Positions 1 through 7,490 of a stretch of 64,000 bases of DNA are shown here, one piece after another. The notes under the pieces are model-generated. The model had not been told where the DNA came from. It saw only the letters and a list, made by a program, of their open reading frames with translations, and did no database searches. Origin of the DNA: Chloroflexota bacterium (GTDB lineage: Bacteria; Chloroflexota; Anaerolineae; Aggregatilineales; Phototrophicaceae); NCBI GenBank assembly GCA_009841405.1, contig VXLV01000032.1, forward strand, positions 1 through 64,000. Reading direction: 5' to 3'. Both the position numbers and the translations under genes were made by a program. Every line of letters starts with the position of its first letter. The first letter of the stretch is position 1.

Positions 1-88
1 GGGGTGCGTTGTCGAATTATTGGCGCGTTTGGCCTTTGGCTAGATTATTCCGCCAAAAAATTCCGGCCTAAACCAAACGGCGGGCCGC

Positions 89-122
89 GGGGGGGGGGGG
101 GCCATTCCCCCCCCCCCCCCCC
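89..122. repeat. G13 / C16 homopolymer inverted pair
   Basis: Thirteen G (89-101), the five bases CCATT (102-106), then sixteen C (107-122). The arms could fold into a very stable hairpin. In a raw contig end such a structure is as likely to be a sequencing or assembly artefact as biology. Confidence 0.7.
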
Positions 123-297
123 GTCGACAGCATACGCGCTAGGGGCGGAAGGCTTGAAAGTGTGGATGGTATCATGATACGTTCTCGCTGGGTTTGCCAG
201 TTTATGCGCCAAGTATAGATGATGTGACTCATAAACGCAAGATTGTTGCCTGCAAGGATAGGCGCTGTTGTGGCTGGCGGACTTTGGATGGGGATGC

Positions 298-322
298 GGG
301 CGAGCGAATGGCTCGCCCGTAC
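298..322. repeat. REP-like hairpin, copy 1
   Basis: GGGCGAGC (298-305) and GCTCGCCC (311-318) form a perfect 8-bp stem around GAATG, followed by GTAC. Same family as the elements at 353-377 and 8948-8972. Confidence 0.6.
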
Positions 323-352
323 GGCGTCGTGTTATGGGGCGAAGCGGTTGAT

Positions 353-377
353 GGGCGACTCAAAGGGTCGCCCCTAC
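353..377. repeat. REP-like hairpin, copy 2
   Basis: GGGCGAC (353-359) pairs with GTCGCCC (367-373) around a 7-base loop, followed by CTAC. It has the GGGCGA...TCGCCCCTAC skeleton also seen at 8948-8972. Confidence 0.55.
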
Positions 378-484
378 GAGTTTCGACGGTGATGGCGACT
401 CTGTGGTGAATTATCCTTGAGCGACGCGGCGAGAATGCGTATCATGCGCTCTGTTTTGGAGTTGCCGGGCGGACGCGCTGTTTC

Positions 485-1408
485 GTGATTGAGCTGATCC
501 ACATCTTCATCGACAACTTGCTGCCGGTGCTGGCGATTGCGGGCGTAGGCTTGTATTTGCGGCGGCGCTTTGACGTCAGCCCGGTGATGACATCGCGCAT
601 GATGTTCCACGTCTTTTCACCGGCGCTGGCATTCAACGCGCTGTATACGCGCGATATCAGCGGCGGGGATTTCTTGCGCATGTACGGCGGCACGGTGGCG
701 CTGGCGCTGACGGTGGCGTGCATCGCTTTCCTGGCGCTGCGCTGGGGGAAGCTCAAAGCGAATGAGCGTGCGGCGGCGCTGGTCGCGACCTTTGTCTTCA
801 ACGGCGGCAACTTCGGCATCTCGATCGTCAGCTTCGCCTTTGGCGCCGAGGCGCTGAGTTACGCGGTCATCGCCTACGTGGCGGGCTCGACCACGGCCTA
901 TACGCTGGGCGTTTATATTTCGTCCAAGGGCAAGGCGTCCATGCTGCAATCGCTGCGCAGCATTTTGCGCACGCCGTCGGTTTACGCGCTGGCGCTGGCC
1001 TTCGGGCTCAAGGCGCTGGGCATCAACGAGCTGCCGCCGGCGCTGAGCCGCACATCGCAGCTGCTGGCGGATGCTTCTATCCCGCTGATGCTGGTGCTTC
1101 TGGGCTTGCAGCTGGGCGGGCTGGGCAAGCCGAGCGGCTGGAAGTTGGTCTTTTCCGCCAGCGCGATTCGCCTGCTGCTGGCGCCGCTGCTGGCGGTGTT
1201 CTTCGCTTCGCTATTTGGCCTGGAAGGCGGGGCGCGCTTTGCCTTCATATTGCAGGCGGGCATGCCGACCGCGGTGATGACCATCGTGCTGGCTCACGAA
1301 TTCGGCACGGACCAGGATTTGGCGCTCAACCTGATCATGGCTACGACTTTGATCAGCCCGATCACGCTGTCGCTGCTGATCTACCTGCTGCAGCATGGGC
1401 TTATCTGA
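485..1408 (+). CDS. AEC family transporter
   Basis: Predicted inner-membrane permease of the auxin efflux carrier (Mem_trans) family, 307 residues, the usual length. About ten hydrophobic helices cover almost the whole chain, in two halves separated by a polar segment near residues 155-165 (SSKGKASMLQS). The family's conserved Asn/Gly helix-break motif is visible as FNGGNFGISIV near residue 104. Known members export small organic or amphipathic anions; the substrate here cannot be read from sequence. The start is GTG at 485. The next gene on the same strand begins 96 bases later behind its own promoter-like sequence, so it is probably transcribed alone. The left neighbour is absent because the window begins here. 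Confidence 0.85.
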   Translation: MIELIHIFIDNLLPVLAIAGVGLYLRRRFDVSPVMTSRMMFHVFSPALAFNALYTRDISGGDFLRMYGGTVALALTVACIAFLALRWGKLKANERAAALVATFVFNGGNFGISIVSFAFGAEALSYAVIAYVAGSTTAYTLGVYISSKGKASMLQSLRSILRTPSVYALALAFGLKALGINELPPALSRTSQLLADASIPLMLVLLGLQLGGLGKPSGWKLVFSASAIRLLLAPLLAVFFASLFGLEGGARFAFILQAGMPTAVMTIVLAHEFGTDQDLALNLIMATTLISPITLSLLIYLLQHGLI

Positions 1409-1445
1409 AGCGGCCGGGCGCGGCCAAGTATAGCAGAGCTATCAC

Positions 1446-1474
1446 TTTCCGGGCTTGCCGCAGGCTACTATAAT
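1446..1474 (+). promoter_or_regulatory. Candidate sigma70 promoter for the RCK gene
   Basis: TTTCCG (1446-1451), a 17-base spacer and a perfect TATAAT (1469-1474), about 30 bases before the TTG start at 1504. The -10 is strong and the -35 weak. Confidence 0.5.
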
Positions 1475-1503
1475 CGCGTGGGCGGAAGCGGCGAGGAGTC
1501 CCA

Positions 1504-2598
1504 TTGCCAAGCCACAAACTTGTTGAAGCGGTCCCGCTGGGCCGGCCATCCAGACAGCTGCGCATCCTGCGCGTGGGCTGGCACGATACGCGCGCGCTGA
1601 TTCGCGAATTTCGGCGTCCCTTGCTGATCTTCCTGCTCGCGGTATTCGTCGGCGGCTACATATACATGAAGCTCAACAACGACTTCTCGGACAATACGCC
1701 GCTGGACTATGTCGACATGCCGTATATCATGCTGGCGCTGATGGTGCTGGAAGCCTCGATAGAAGTGCCGGACGAGCCGTACTTGATCATATTTTGGTAC
1801 ATTCAGCCGCTGTTGGCGGTGTATATCGTGGGGCGGGGCGCGGCAGATTTCCTGCGGCTCTTCATCAACCGCGAGGAAAGGCGCAGCGCCTGGGAGGCAG
1901 CGGTGGCATCTACATTCAAGCGGCACATAATCGTGGTCGGCATCGGCCACACGGGCATGCGGATCGCGCGTGAGCTGACGCAGATGGGCTTTGAGGTGGT
2001 GGCGGTCGACCTGGGCGTTAGCAAGGAAGCGCATGAAGCTTTGCACGATATTGACGTGCCCTTGATCGCCGGCGACGGGCGGCAGGCGCAAGCGCTGGAG
2101 GCGGCCGGGCTCAGCCGGGCGACGGCGGTGGTGGTCGCTACATCGGACGATCACGCCAATCTTGAAGTCACGATGCGCGTGCGCGATATGAATCCGGATG
2201 TGCGCGTGGTGACGCGTATGTGGGATCGTCAGCTGGCGCAGCAGATCGAGCGCTTCTTCCAGGTTGAGGTTTTGAGCGCGTCCGATTTGGCGGCGCCGGC
2301 CTTCGCGGGCGCGGCGGTTGGCGCGGAGATTACGCAGAACTTGCATATCGCGGGCATGGAATACAGCATGATCCGCCTGGTCGTCCGTGATGGCTCCTTC
2401 ATGGACGGGCAGGCTGTGGGCGCGATCCAGAACCGCGAGGGCGTGGATATCGTCCTGTTGCACCAGGGGGAGGGCCATTCGCCCGATGTTCACCCCGGCG
2501 GCGAGGTTGTGGTGCGGGCCGGCGATACGCTGGTGCTCTTCGCCCACCATGACCGCATCACCGAGATCCTCGGACGCAACGAGAGCGGGGGCCGCTAG
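1504..2598 (+). CDS. RCK (TrkA-N/TrkA-C) membrane protein lacking a K+ filter
   Basis: Has the layout of a bacterial potassium channel subunit with a cytoplasmic regulator. Two membrane segments (about residues 39-56 and 92-118) are followed by a Rossmann-type TrkA-N domain beginning HIIVVGIGHTG (residues 141-151) and a TrkA-C domain at the C-terminus (about 280-355). RCK domains bind nucleotides or ions and gate channels. The pore loop between the helices should carry TVGYGD, but here it reads VLEASIEVPDEPY, with no filter. The protein may therefore be a regulatory subunit or a differently conducting channel; this is inference. The start is TTG at 1504, chosen because GAGGAG (1493-1498) sits 5 bases upstream. 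364 residues. Confidence 0.75.
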   Translation: MPSHKLVEAVPLGRPSRQLRILRVGWHDTRALIREFRRPLLIFLLAVFVGGYIYMKLNNDFSDNTPLDYVDMPYIMLALMVLEASIEVPDEPYLIIFWYIQPLLAVYIVGRGAADFLRLFINREERRSAWEAAVASTFKRHIIVVGIGHTGMRIARELTQMGFEVVAVDLGVSKEAHEALHDIDVPLIAGDGRQAQALEAAGLSRATAVVVATSDDHANLEVTMRVRDMNPDVRVVTRMWDRQLAQQIERFFQVEVLSASDLAAPAFAGAAVGAEITQNLHIAGMEYSMIRLVVRDGSFMDGQAVGAIQNREGVDIVLLHQGEGHSPDVHPGGEVVVRAGDTLVLFAHHDRITEILGRNESGGR

Positions 2599-2647
2599 CA
2601 CTTCGGCGGAAGTGAACGCAATCGAATTGTGTACGTGTCGTCTCAAG

Positions 2648-2836
2648 AAGCTAAGCATTTACCACTGAGGAAAGAGAGGATACACAGAGGGCGCAGAGGA
2701 TTTTGAATTGCTTTGTTCCTGCCGCAGCAAAGGCAGCCATCTATGAAATGTAATGTTCGCCGGCATATGATCACTAGATTGCTTTACTCGGTGTCCTCTG
2801 TGTATCCTCTGTGCTCTCTGTGGTGAGCATTTGCTT
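2648..2836. repeat. Imperfect inverted-repeat intergenic element
   Basis: The left arm (about 2648-2700) contains GAGGATACACAGAGG and the right arm (about 2789-2836) contains its near reverse complement CCTCTGTGTATCCTCTGTG. Both ends carry AAGC/GCTT-type termini, and about 90 bases of unrelated sequence lie between. It fills the gap between convergent genes and could act as a terminator or be a small non-autonomous repeat. Confidence 0.6.
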
Positions 2837-2859
2837 GACTCACTTAGACTTACAGAGAT

Positions 2860-5800
2860 TCATCTGCGCCGGGGAAAGCGCGTCAGGATGGTGATCGGCT
2901 CCGGCACCTTGATGCGTTCGCTGAGCGACAGTCGTCCCAGGTTGGTGGTTTTGGCGCGGGCGGCGCCGGCGTAAAGCGCGAGTTGCGCGCCCACTTTGCG
3001 GAAGCCAATTTCCATCAGCGCCTGCCCGACCTGGTAGCCTTCCGAGTCGATATTGCAGCTGGTGACCTTGCCGACGACGCGTCCGCGCGGGCTGACGATC
3101 GGGTCGCCGTAATGCGCCGGGCGCGCGCCGCGATTGTCCATGCGGAAGCGGCTGACCTGGAATTTGCGCCCCGCTTCGTTCGCGATGAAGGCGGCCTTGC
3201 CGATGAAGAAAGGTTTGTAGAGTTTCACGTAAGCGCCAAAGCCCGCTTCGGCGGGATTCATGTTGAGCTCGCCAGCCAGCTCCTGGCCGTATAGCGGCAG
3301 TCCCGCTTCGGTGCGCAGGCTGTCGCGGGCGGCCAAGCCGCAGGGCGTGGCGCCGGCGTCAAGCAGCGCCTGGAAGAGCGCCGCCGCTTGATCGGGATGC
3401 GCGAAGAGCTCGTAGGCGACGCGTTCCCCGGTATAGCCGGTGCGCGAGACGATGAGGTCGAAGCCGCCAAGCGCAACCTGCGTCACGCCCGCCCAACTCA
3501 GCCGCTTGACGCGCGCTTTGTCCTCAGCGCTGCCATCCAGGGCGAGCAAGCAGTCGCGGCTCTTCGGGCCCTGGAGCGCGATATCGACGCGCTGTTCAGC
3601 GCCAGATTGGCGCAGGCGCAAATCGCGCAACTGGAAGCGGTCCGTGCCGGAGAGACGCCGTCCCGGCTGGCGCTTATCGATCATCGCCTCGCCCTTGATG
3701 AGAGCCTGCAGCCACTGCCAATTCTTGTCGTTGTTGGAGGCGTTGACGACCAGCAAGAAGCGCTCCTGCGCCAGCCGGTAAATCATCAGGTCATCAAGCG
3801 GGATGCCGTCGACGTCAAGCAAGAAGGAGTAATGCGAGCTGCCGACCTTCAGGCGCTTGACATCGTTGGTCGTCGCCTGGTCGAGGAAGTCAGCGGCCCC
3901 GCGTCCCTGGATGTCGAATACGCCCATGTGCGCGACGTCAAAGATGCCGGCGCCGCTGCGGACGGCGCTGTGCTCGTCGCTGACCGAGCGATACCAGAGC
4001 GGCATGTCGTAGCCGGCGAAGGGCGCCATCTTCGCGCCCAGTTCCAGGTGCAGCGCATGCAAGGGCGTCTCCCGCAGCATGTCAACCGCCGCGATTGCGG
4101 GCTCGAATTGGGGCAGGTCCGCGGCTGGCGTAAGCGGATACAACGCGCCGCTCATGCCGATGCTATAGGTCTTGTCGGAGTAACCCGCGCTTTCGGCAAG
4201 CATTTCCGGTTCGCCTTCGCCGAGGATGCGCACGGTAACGGGACCTGGCGCCTTGGCGTGCGCGTCCGCGTCATCGAACAGGATGAAACCGTCACTGAGC
4301 GCGCGCAGCCAGGCGACAGCGCGATCGGCCCAGCCGGCCAAGGTCAGGTGGAACTCGCTCGCGGAGCGCCGCTCGACGCTGCCGCTGGCCATTGCGGCGC
4401 CGTCTTTTTCCAGTACGCGGGTCGGCTGGCGCTCGCCGTCGTTTAGCGCGGCGACATCGCTGGACAGGGCGATCTGCAAGAAGTCCGCGGGGGCATTTCC
4501 GCTCACGCTGATATCGAGGCAGCGCTCGGCAGCGTCCGCATCCAGCTGGTAGAAGTGAGGATAGTCGTCGACCGCGGCGTCGGTGTCAATGCCGAGTTGG
4601 GCGGATAGGGCGCGGGAGCGGCGTTGCGCATGTTGCAGAACATCAAAGTCGACTTTGGCCCGCGCCAGGGGGCGCACGCGGCCGGTCAGGCTGAAGGGCG
4701 TGCAGGCTTTCAGAACGTCCGCGATGATATCGCCGAGCGCGCCGATTTGGCTTTCGCTGATGCCGCGCTGCGTGAGCCAGGTAGCGCCAAGCCGGATGCC
4801 GCTGGGGCGCAGCGCCGATGTATCGCCGGGGATCGTTTGCCGATTGACGACGATGCCGGCCAGATCGAGGATGCGCGCGGCCATGTCGCCGCTCAAGGGC
4901 GTGCCGTCGGCGCCGACAATCGACTTGCAATCGAGCAGCAGCAGATGCGTGTTCGTTCCGCCGTAGGGCACGCGGAAGCCGCGCTCGGCCAGTTTGGCGG
5001 CGAGCGCTTCGGCATTGACTAGAGTCTGCGCTTGCAAGTCGCGAAATTGCTCAGTCGCGGCCAGGCGCAGCGCGACCGCCAGACCCGCCATCGCGTTGAT
5101 GTGCGGTCCGCCTTGTTCGCCAGGGAAGACGGCGCGGTCCAGCTTGCGCGCCAGGTCGCGCCGGTGTGTGATGAGCACGGCGCCGCGCGGTCCGTTCAGC
5201 GTTTTGTGGCTGGTGAAGCTGACGACATCAGCGATGCCGACCGGGTTGGGGTAGACGCCGGCGGCGATCAGCCCGGCGACGTGGGCGACATCAGCCAGCA
5301 GGCAAGCGCCGACCGCGTCGGCGATTTTGCGATATGCGTCCCAGTCGGCGGCGTAGGGATAACTGCTGTAGCCGCCGATAATCAGGCGCGGCTTATGCTC
5401 CAGCGCCAGTTGCATCATCTGCTCGTAGTCGAGTTTTTCGCTATCGGGGTTGATGCCGTAGCTGACGATTTTGTAGTTGAGGCCGCTGCGGTTGACCGGG
5501 CTGCCGTGGGTCAGGTGGCCGCCCATGATCAGGTCCATGCCCATGACCGTGTCGCCGACATCAAGCAGGGCGGAGTACACGGCATTGTTGGCGGGCGCGC
5601 CCGAAAGCGGCTGGACGTTGACGTAGAGATCGTCAGCGCGGTAGCCGTTGCCCTGGAAGAGCTTGGCCGCGCGCCGCCGCGCCAGCGATTCCAGAATGTT
5701 GGCGTACTCCGTGCCCTTGTAATAGCGTTGATCGGCATTGCGGCGGAATTCCGGCAGTCGGTGGTCGTAATCAAGAATCTGCGCTTGTGTCATCCGGCGC

Positions 5801-6003
5801 GAGTTATCCAGCGGATAGCCCTCCGCGTAGAGGTTGTGGAAAGGCGAGGCGAGGGCATTGCGCACGGCCGCTGGCACGGTACTTTCTGACGGGATTAGAA
5901 TGAGCTTGTCTTGCTGGCGGGCGGTCTCGTGGCGGATGAGCTCGGCCACTTCAGGATCAAGCGCGTCAATGCAGTCGCGGAAGAGGAAATCGGTATTGGT
6001 CAT
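2860..6003 (-). CDS. Fused serine hydroxymethyltransferase / aminomethyltransferase (GlyA-GcvT)
   Basis: A single 1047-residue chain joining two folate enzymes. Residues 1 to about 440 are serine hydroxymethyltransferase (serine + THF to glycine + methylene-THF), with EGYP, GGHLTHGSPVN and the PLP-lysine motif SHKTLNGPRG (K267). Residues about 645-1035 are the T protein of the glycine cleavage system (GcvT), with GAKMAPFAGYDMPLWY, FDVAHMG and RTEAGLPLYG. About 200 residues between them match neither family by eye. The SHMT half carries some 26 extra residues between EGYP and RYYKG, where normal enzymes have two. Fusion would couple glycine-derived C1 transfer with serine synthesis; this is inference. 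No gcvH or gcvP is nearby. The start is ATG at 6003; the two SGNH genes lie upstream on the same strand. Confidence 0.9.
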   Translation of the reverse strand: MTNTDFLFRDCIDALDPEVAELIRHETARQQDKLILIPSESTVPAAVRNALASPFHNLYAEGYPLDNSRRMTQAQILDYDHRLPEFRRNADQRYYKGTEYANILESLARRRAAKLFQGNGYRADDLYVNVQPLSGAPANNAVYSALLDVGDTVMGMDLIMGGHLTHGSPVNRSGLNYKIVSYGINPDSEKLDYEQMMQLALEHKPRLIIGGYSSYPYAADWDAYRKIADAVGACLLADVAHVAGLIAAGVYPNPVGIADVVSFTSHKTLNGPRGAVLITHRRDLARKLDRAVFPGEQGGPHINAMAGLAVALRLAATEQFRDLQAQTLVNAEALAAKLAERGFRVPYGGTNTHLLLLDCKSIVGADGTPLSGDMAARILDLAGIVVNRQTIPGDTSALRPSGIRLGATWLTQRGISESQIGALGDIIADVLKACTPFSLTGRVRPLARAKVDFDVLQHAQRRSRALSAQLGIDTDAAVDDYPHFYQLDADAAERCLDISVSGNAPADFLQIALSSDVAALNDGERQPTRVLEKDGAAMASGSVERRSASEFHLTLAGWADRAVAWLRALSDGFILFDDADAHAKAPGPVTVRILGEGEPEMLAESAGYSDKTYSIGMSGALYPLTPAADLPQFEPAIAAVDMLRETPLHALHLELGAKMAPFAGYDMPLWYRSVSDEHSAVRSGAGIFDVAHMGVFDIQGRGAADFLDQATTNDVKRLKVGSSHYSFLLDVDGIPLDDLMIYRLAQERFLLVVNASNNDKNWQWLQALIKGEAMIDKRQPGRRLSGTDRFQLRDLRLRQSGAEQRVDIALQGPKSRDCLLALDGSAEDKARVKRLSWAGVTQVALGGFDLIVSRTGYTGERVAYELFAHPDQAAALFQALLDAGATPCGLAARDSLRTEAGLPLYGQELAGELNMNPAEAGFGAYVKLYKPFFIGKAAFIANEAGRKFQVSRFRMDNRGARPAHYGDPIVSPRGRVVGKVTSCNIDSEGYQVGQALMEIGFRKVGAQLALYAGAARAKTTNLGRLSLSERIKVPEPITILTRFPRRR

Positions 6004-6078
6004 GCGGATGGCGGTCTCATTGGTTCAATGGGCGATAGTTAAGTATATCGAAATCAAGACGCTAATTCTATGCGGCGT

Positions 6079-7326
6079 TTAGCGCCAGGACCGCAGCAAA
6101 GCCTGTCGCCGCGAGAAGTCGCAACTGCCGTCTCGGACGCACTCGAAAATCTCCTGCGCCACGAATGCGCCGACTGCGCTGCTTAGCGCCGGGCCGTAGT
6201 GCCCGGTTTCGCCCCATAGATGCCATTCAACCAGTTCCGGGCCCAGGGCCGTTTCCGTCGCGCGGTAGTAGTTCCTCTCCGCAATGAGCTGCAAGAATTC
6301 ATGAAATGGGGACTGGAGACCGGCATGGTAGGATCTAAGCAAACTGCGCTTCGGCAGATGAACGGCCAGAAAATGCGCGCCGGTTGCGGCGACATCGGCG
6401 GCCATTGCGTCGACAATGGCGATGCCCAGGATTACGCGCTCGCTTTCTCGGCTGAAGTCTTCCGGCTCGCCTGCGCGTTGGCGCCAGGCGTCGTAGAGCA
6501 AGACCAGCAGTCGGCTATCGCTCCACCATTTGTCGAGAATTCGGCGCCTGTCATAATAGAACTCGTACTTGGCCAGCGGGTGGTTTTCGAAATCACGATA
6601 TATGTTCATCAGCGATTCAGGCGGTACTACGGGCTGGTTTATCAATTCTAGTTCGCCGTCCGTCAGAATGAAGCGCGGTTTCGCCAGCGGAATGCCGGTG
6701 TTTGCATTGGTAAGGACGCGAAACAAATTGACATTTCGATGGAGGTTCTCTGACTGAACGCCGAAAATGACAATGTCCGGCGAGTAAGCCCGGGCGTTGT
6801 GCTGCCAGCGCAGATACGATTGCCCCATGCCGAAAGCCTCAACGCCGAAGTTCAAAACTTCCGCTGGCAGTCCCGATTCATTCAGCATCCGCTCGAGCTG
6901 CAATCCCCAGCTGTCTTCATCGGAAACGTCCACATCGGCAACGAAGGAATCGCCAATCAAGGCGATGCGCAGGACATCGGAGGCAAGGCTCGTGTCATAG
7001 TCCTGCAGCGCTCGCATGCCTGCCGTTTGCGTCGTAAATCTGCCATTCATCAGGACTGAATGCGCTCGGTAGCGCCAGCCAAGCGCCTCGTCGTAAATGA
7101 GTTTTGCGCTGTCGCCGTGATCAAGATAACGTTGAAGCGATGCCTCGACGTGGGCGAGGTTGATGTGGCCCGGTCGCAGCCGATAGCCCGCGAGCAGACC
7201 GTCGCCGTCGCGGTCGCCAAATGCGCGAAGTCCCAATTCAATTGCGATCACAGTTGCGAGGAATGAACAGAGAATAATTGACGCGGATGCAGCAAGGCGT
7301 CTTCGCCGGGAGGTCGCGGGAGTCAT
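6079..7326 (-). CDS. Membrane-anchored SGNH-hydrolase-like protein (copy 1)
   Basis: 415 residues. An Arg-rich start and one hydrophobic helix (about 10-32) form a signal anchor. An SGNH/GDSL-type domain follows: LIGDSFVAD (block I, catalytic Ser), VLNFGVEAFGMGQSYLRW (block II), DIVIFGVQSENLHRN (block III), and a C-terminal block-V-like GETGHYGP with the candidate His. Such proteins are extracytoplasmic esterases or O-acyl-group modifying enzymes; the substrate is unknown. It is a paralog of the gene just upstream (7491-8744), sharing motif order and similar spacing. ATG at 7326 has AGGA seven bases upstream. The GlyA-GcvT gene starts 75 bases after its stop on the same strand, so co-transcription is possible. 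Confidence 0.7.
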   Translation of the reverse strand: MTPATSRRRRLAASASIILCSFLATVIAIELGLRAFGDRDGDGLLAGYRLRPGHINLAHVEASLQRYLDHGDSAKLIYDEALGWRYRAHSVLMNGRFTTQTAGMRALQDYDTSLASDVLRIALIGDSFVADVDVSDEDSWGLQLERMLNESGLPAEVLNFGVEAFGMGQSYLRWQHNARAYSPDIVIFGVQSENLHRNVNLFRVLTNANTGIPLAKPRFILTDGELELINQPVVPPESLMNIYRDFENHPLAKYEFYYDRRRILDKWWSDSRLLVLLYDAWRQRAGEPEDFSRESERVILGIAIVDAMAADVAATGAHFLAVHLPKRSLLRSYHAGLQSPFHEFLQLIAERNYYRATETALGPELVEWHLWGETGHYGPALSSAVGAFVAQEIFECVRDGSCDFSRRQALLRSWR

Positions 7327-7490
7327 TGGGGATCCTGATCATGCGCTCAGCGTCTGCGACGACAATACTATCACAGTGAAGCGGCTGAATCTACGATTGC
7401 GAAATCGAGTCCAAGTTTGGCGACGTCAGCGCAATATCCCGCTTAAGTTGTCAGAGCGCGGCTGATTGCAGGTTTCCTCACAGTTGCGCG

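Larger units (their letters stand above)
1..484. other. Gene-free left edge
   Basis: No credible gene is visible. The stretch holds an extreme G-run/C-run inverted pair and two short REP-like hairpins, annotated separately. A short open frame at 194-409 runs straight through both hairpins and has no domain character, so it is not called. The first part looks like a contig edge of doubtful quality. Confidence 0.6.

Noticed and set aside
194-409. 71-codon frame at the left edge
   Set aside because: Runs through two REP-like hairpins and has no protein-like pattern.
3388-4446. 352-codon open frame antisense to glyA-gcvT
   Set aside because: A GC-rich shadow of the real gene on the other strand; no domain motifs, while the minus-strand frame has complete SHMT and GcvT motifs.
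6004-6078. Glycine riboswitch ahead of glyA-gcvT
   Set aside because: Only 75 bases separate it from the upstream gene, too short for the tandem or single aptamer plus platform, and no match to its core was seen.
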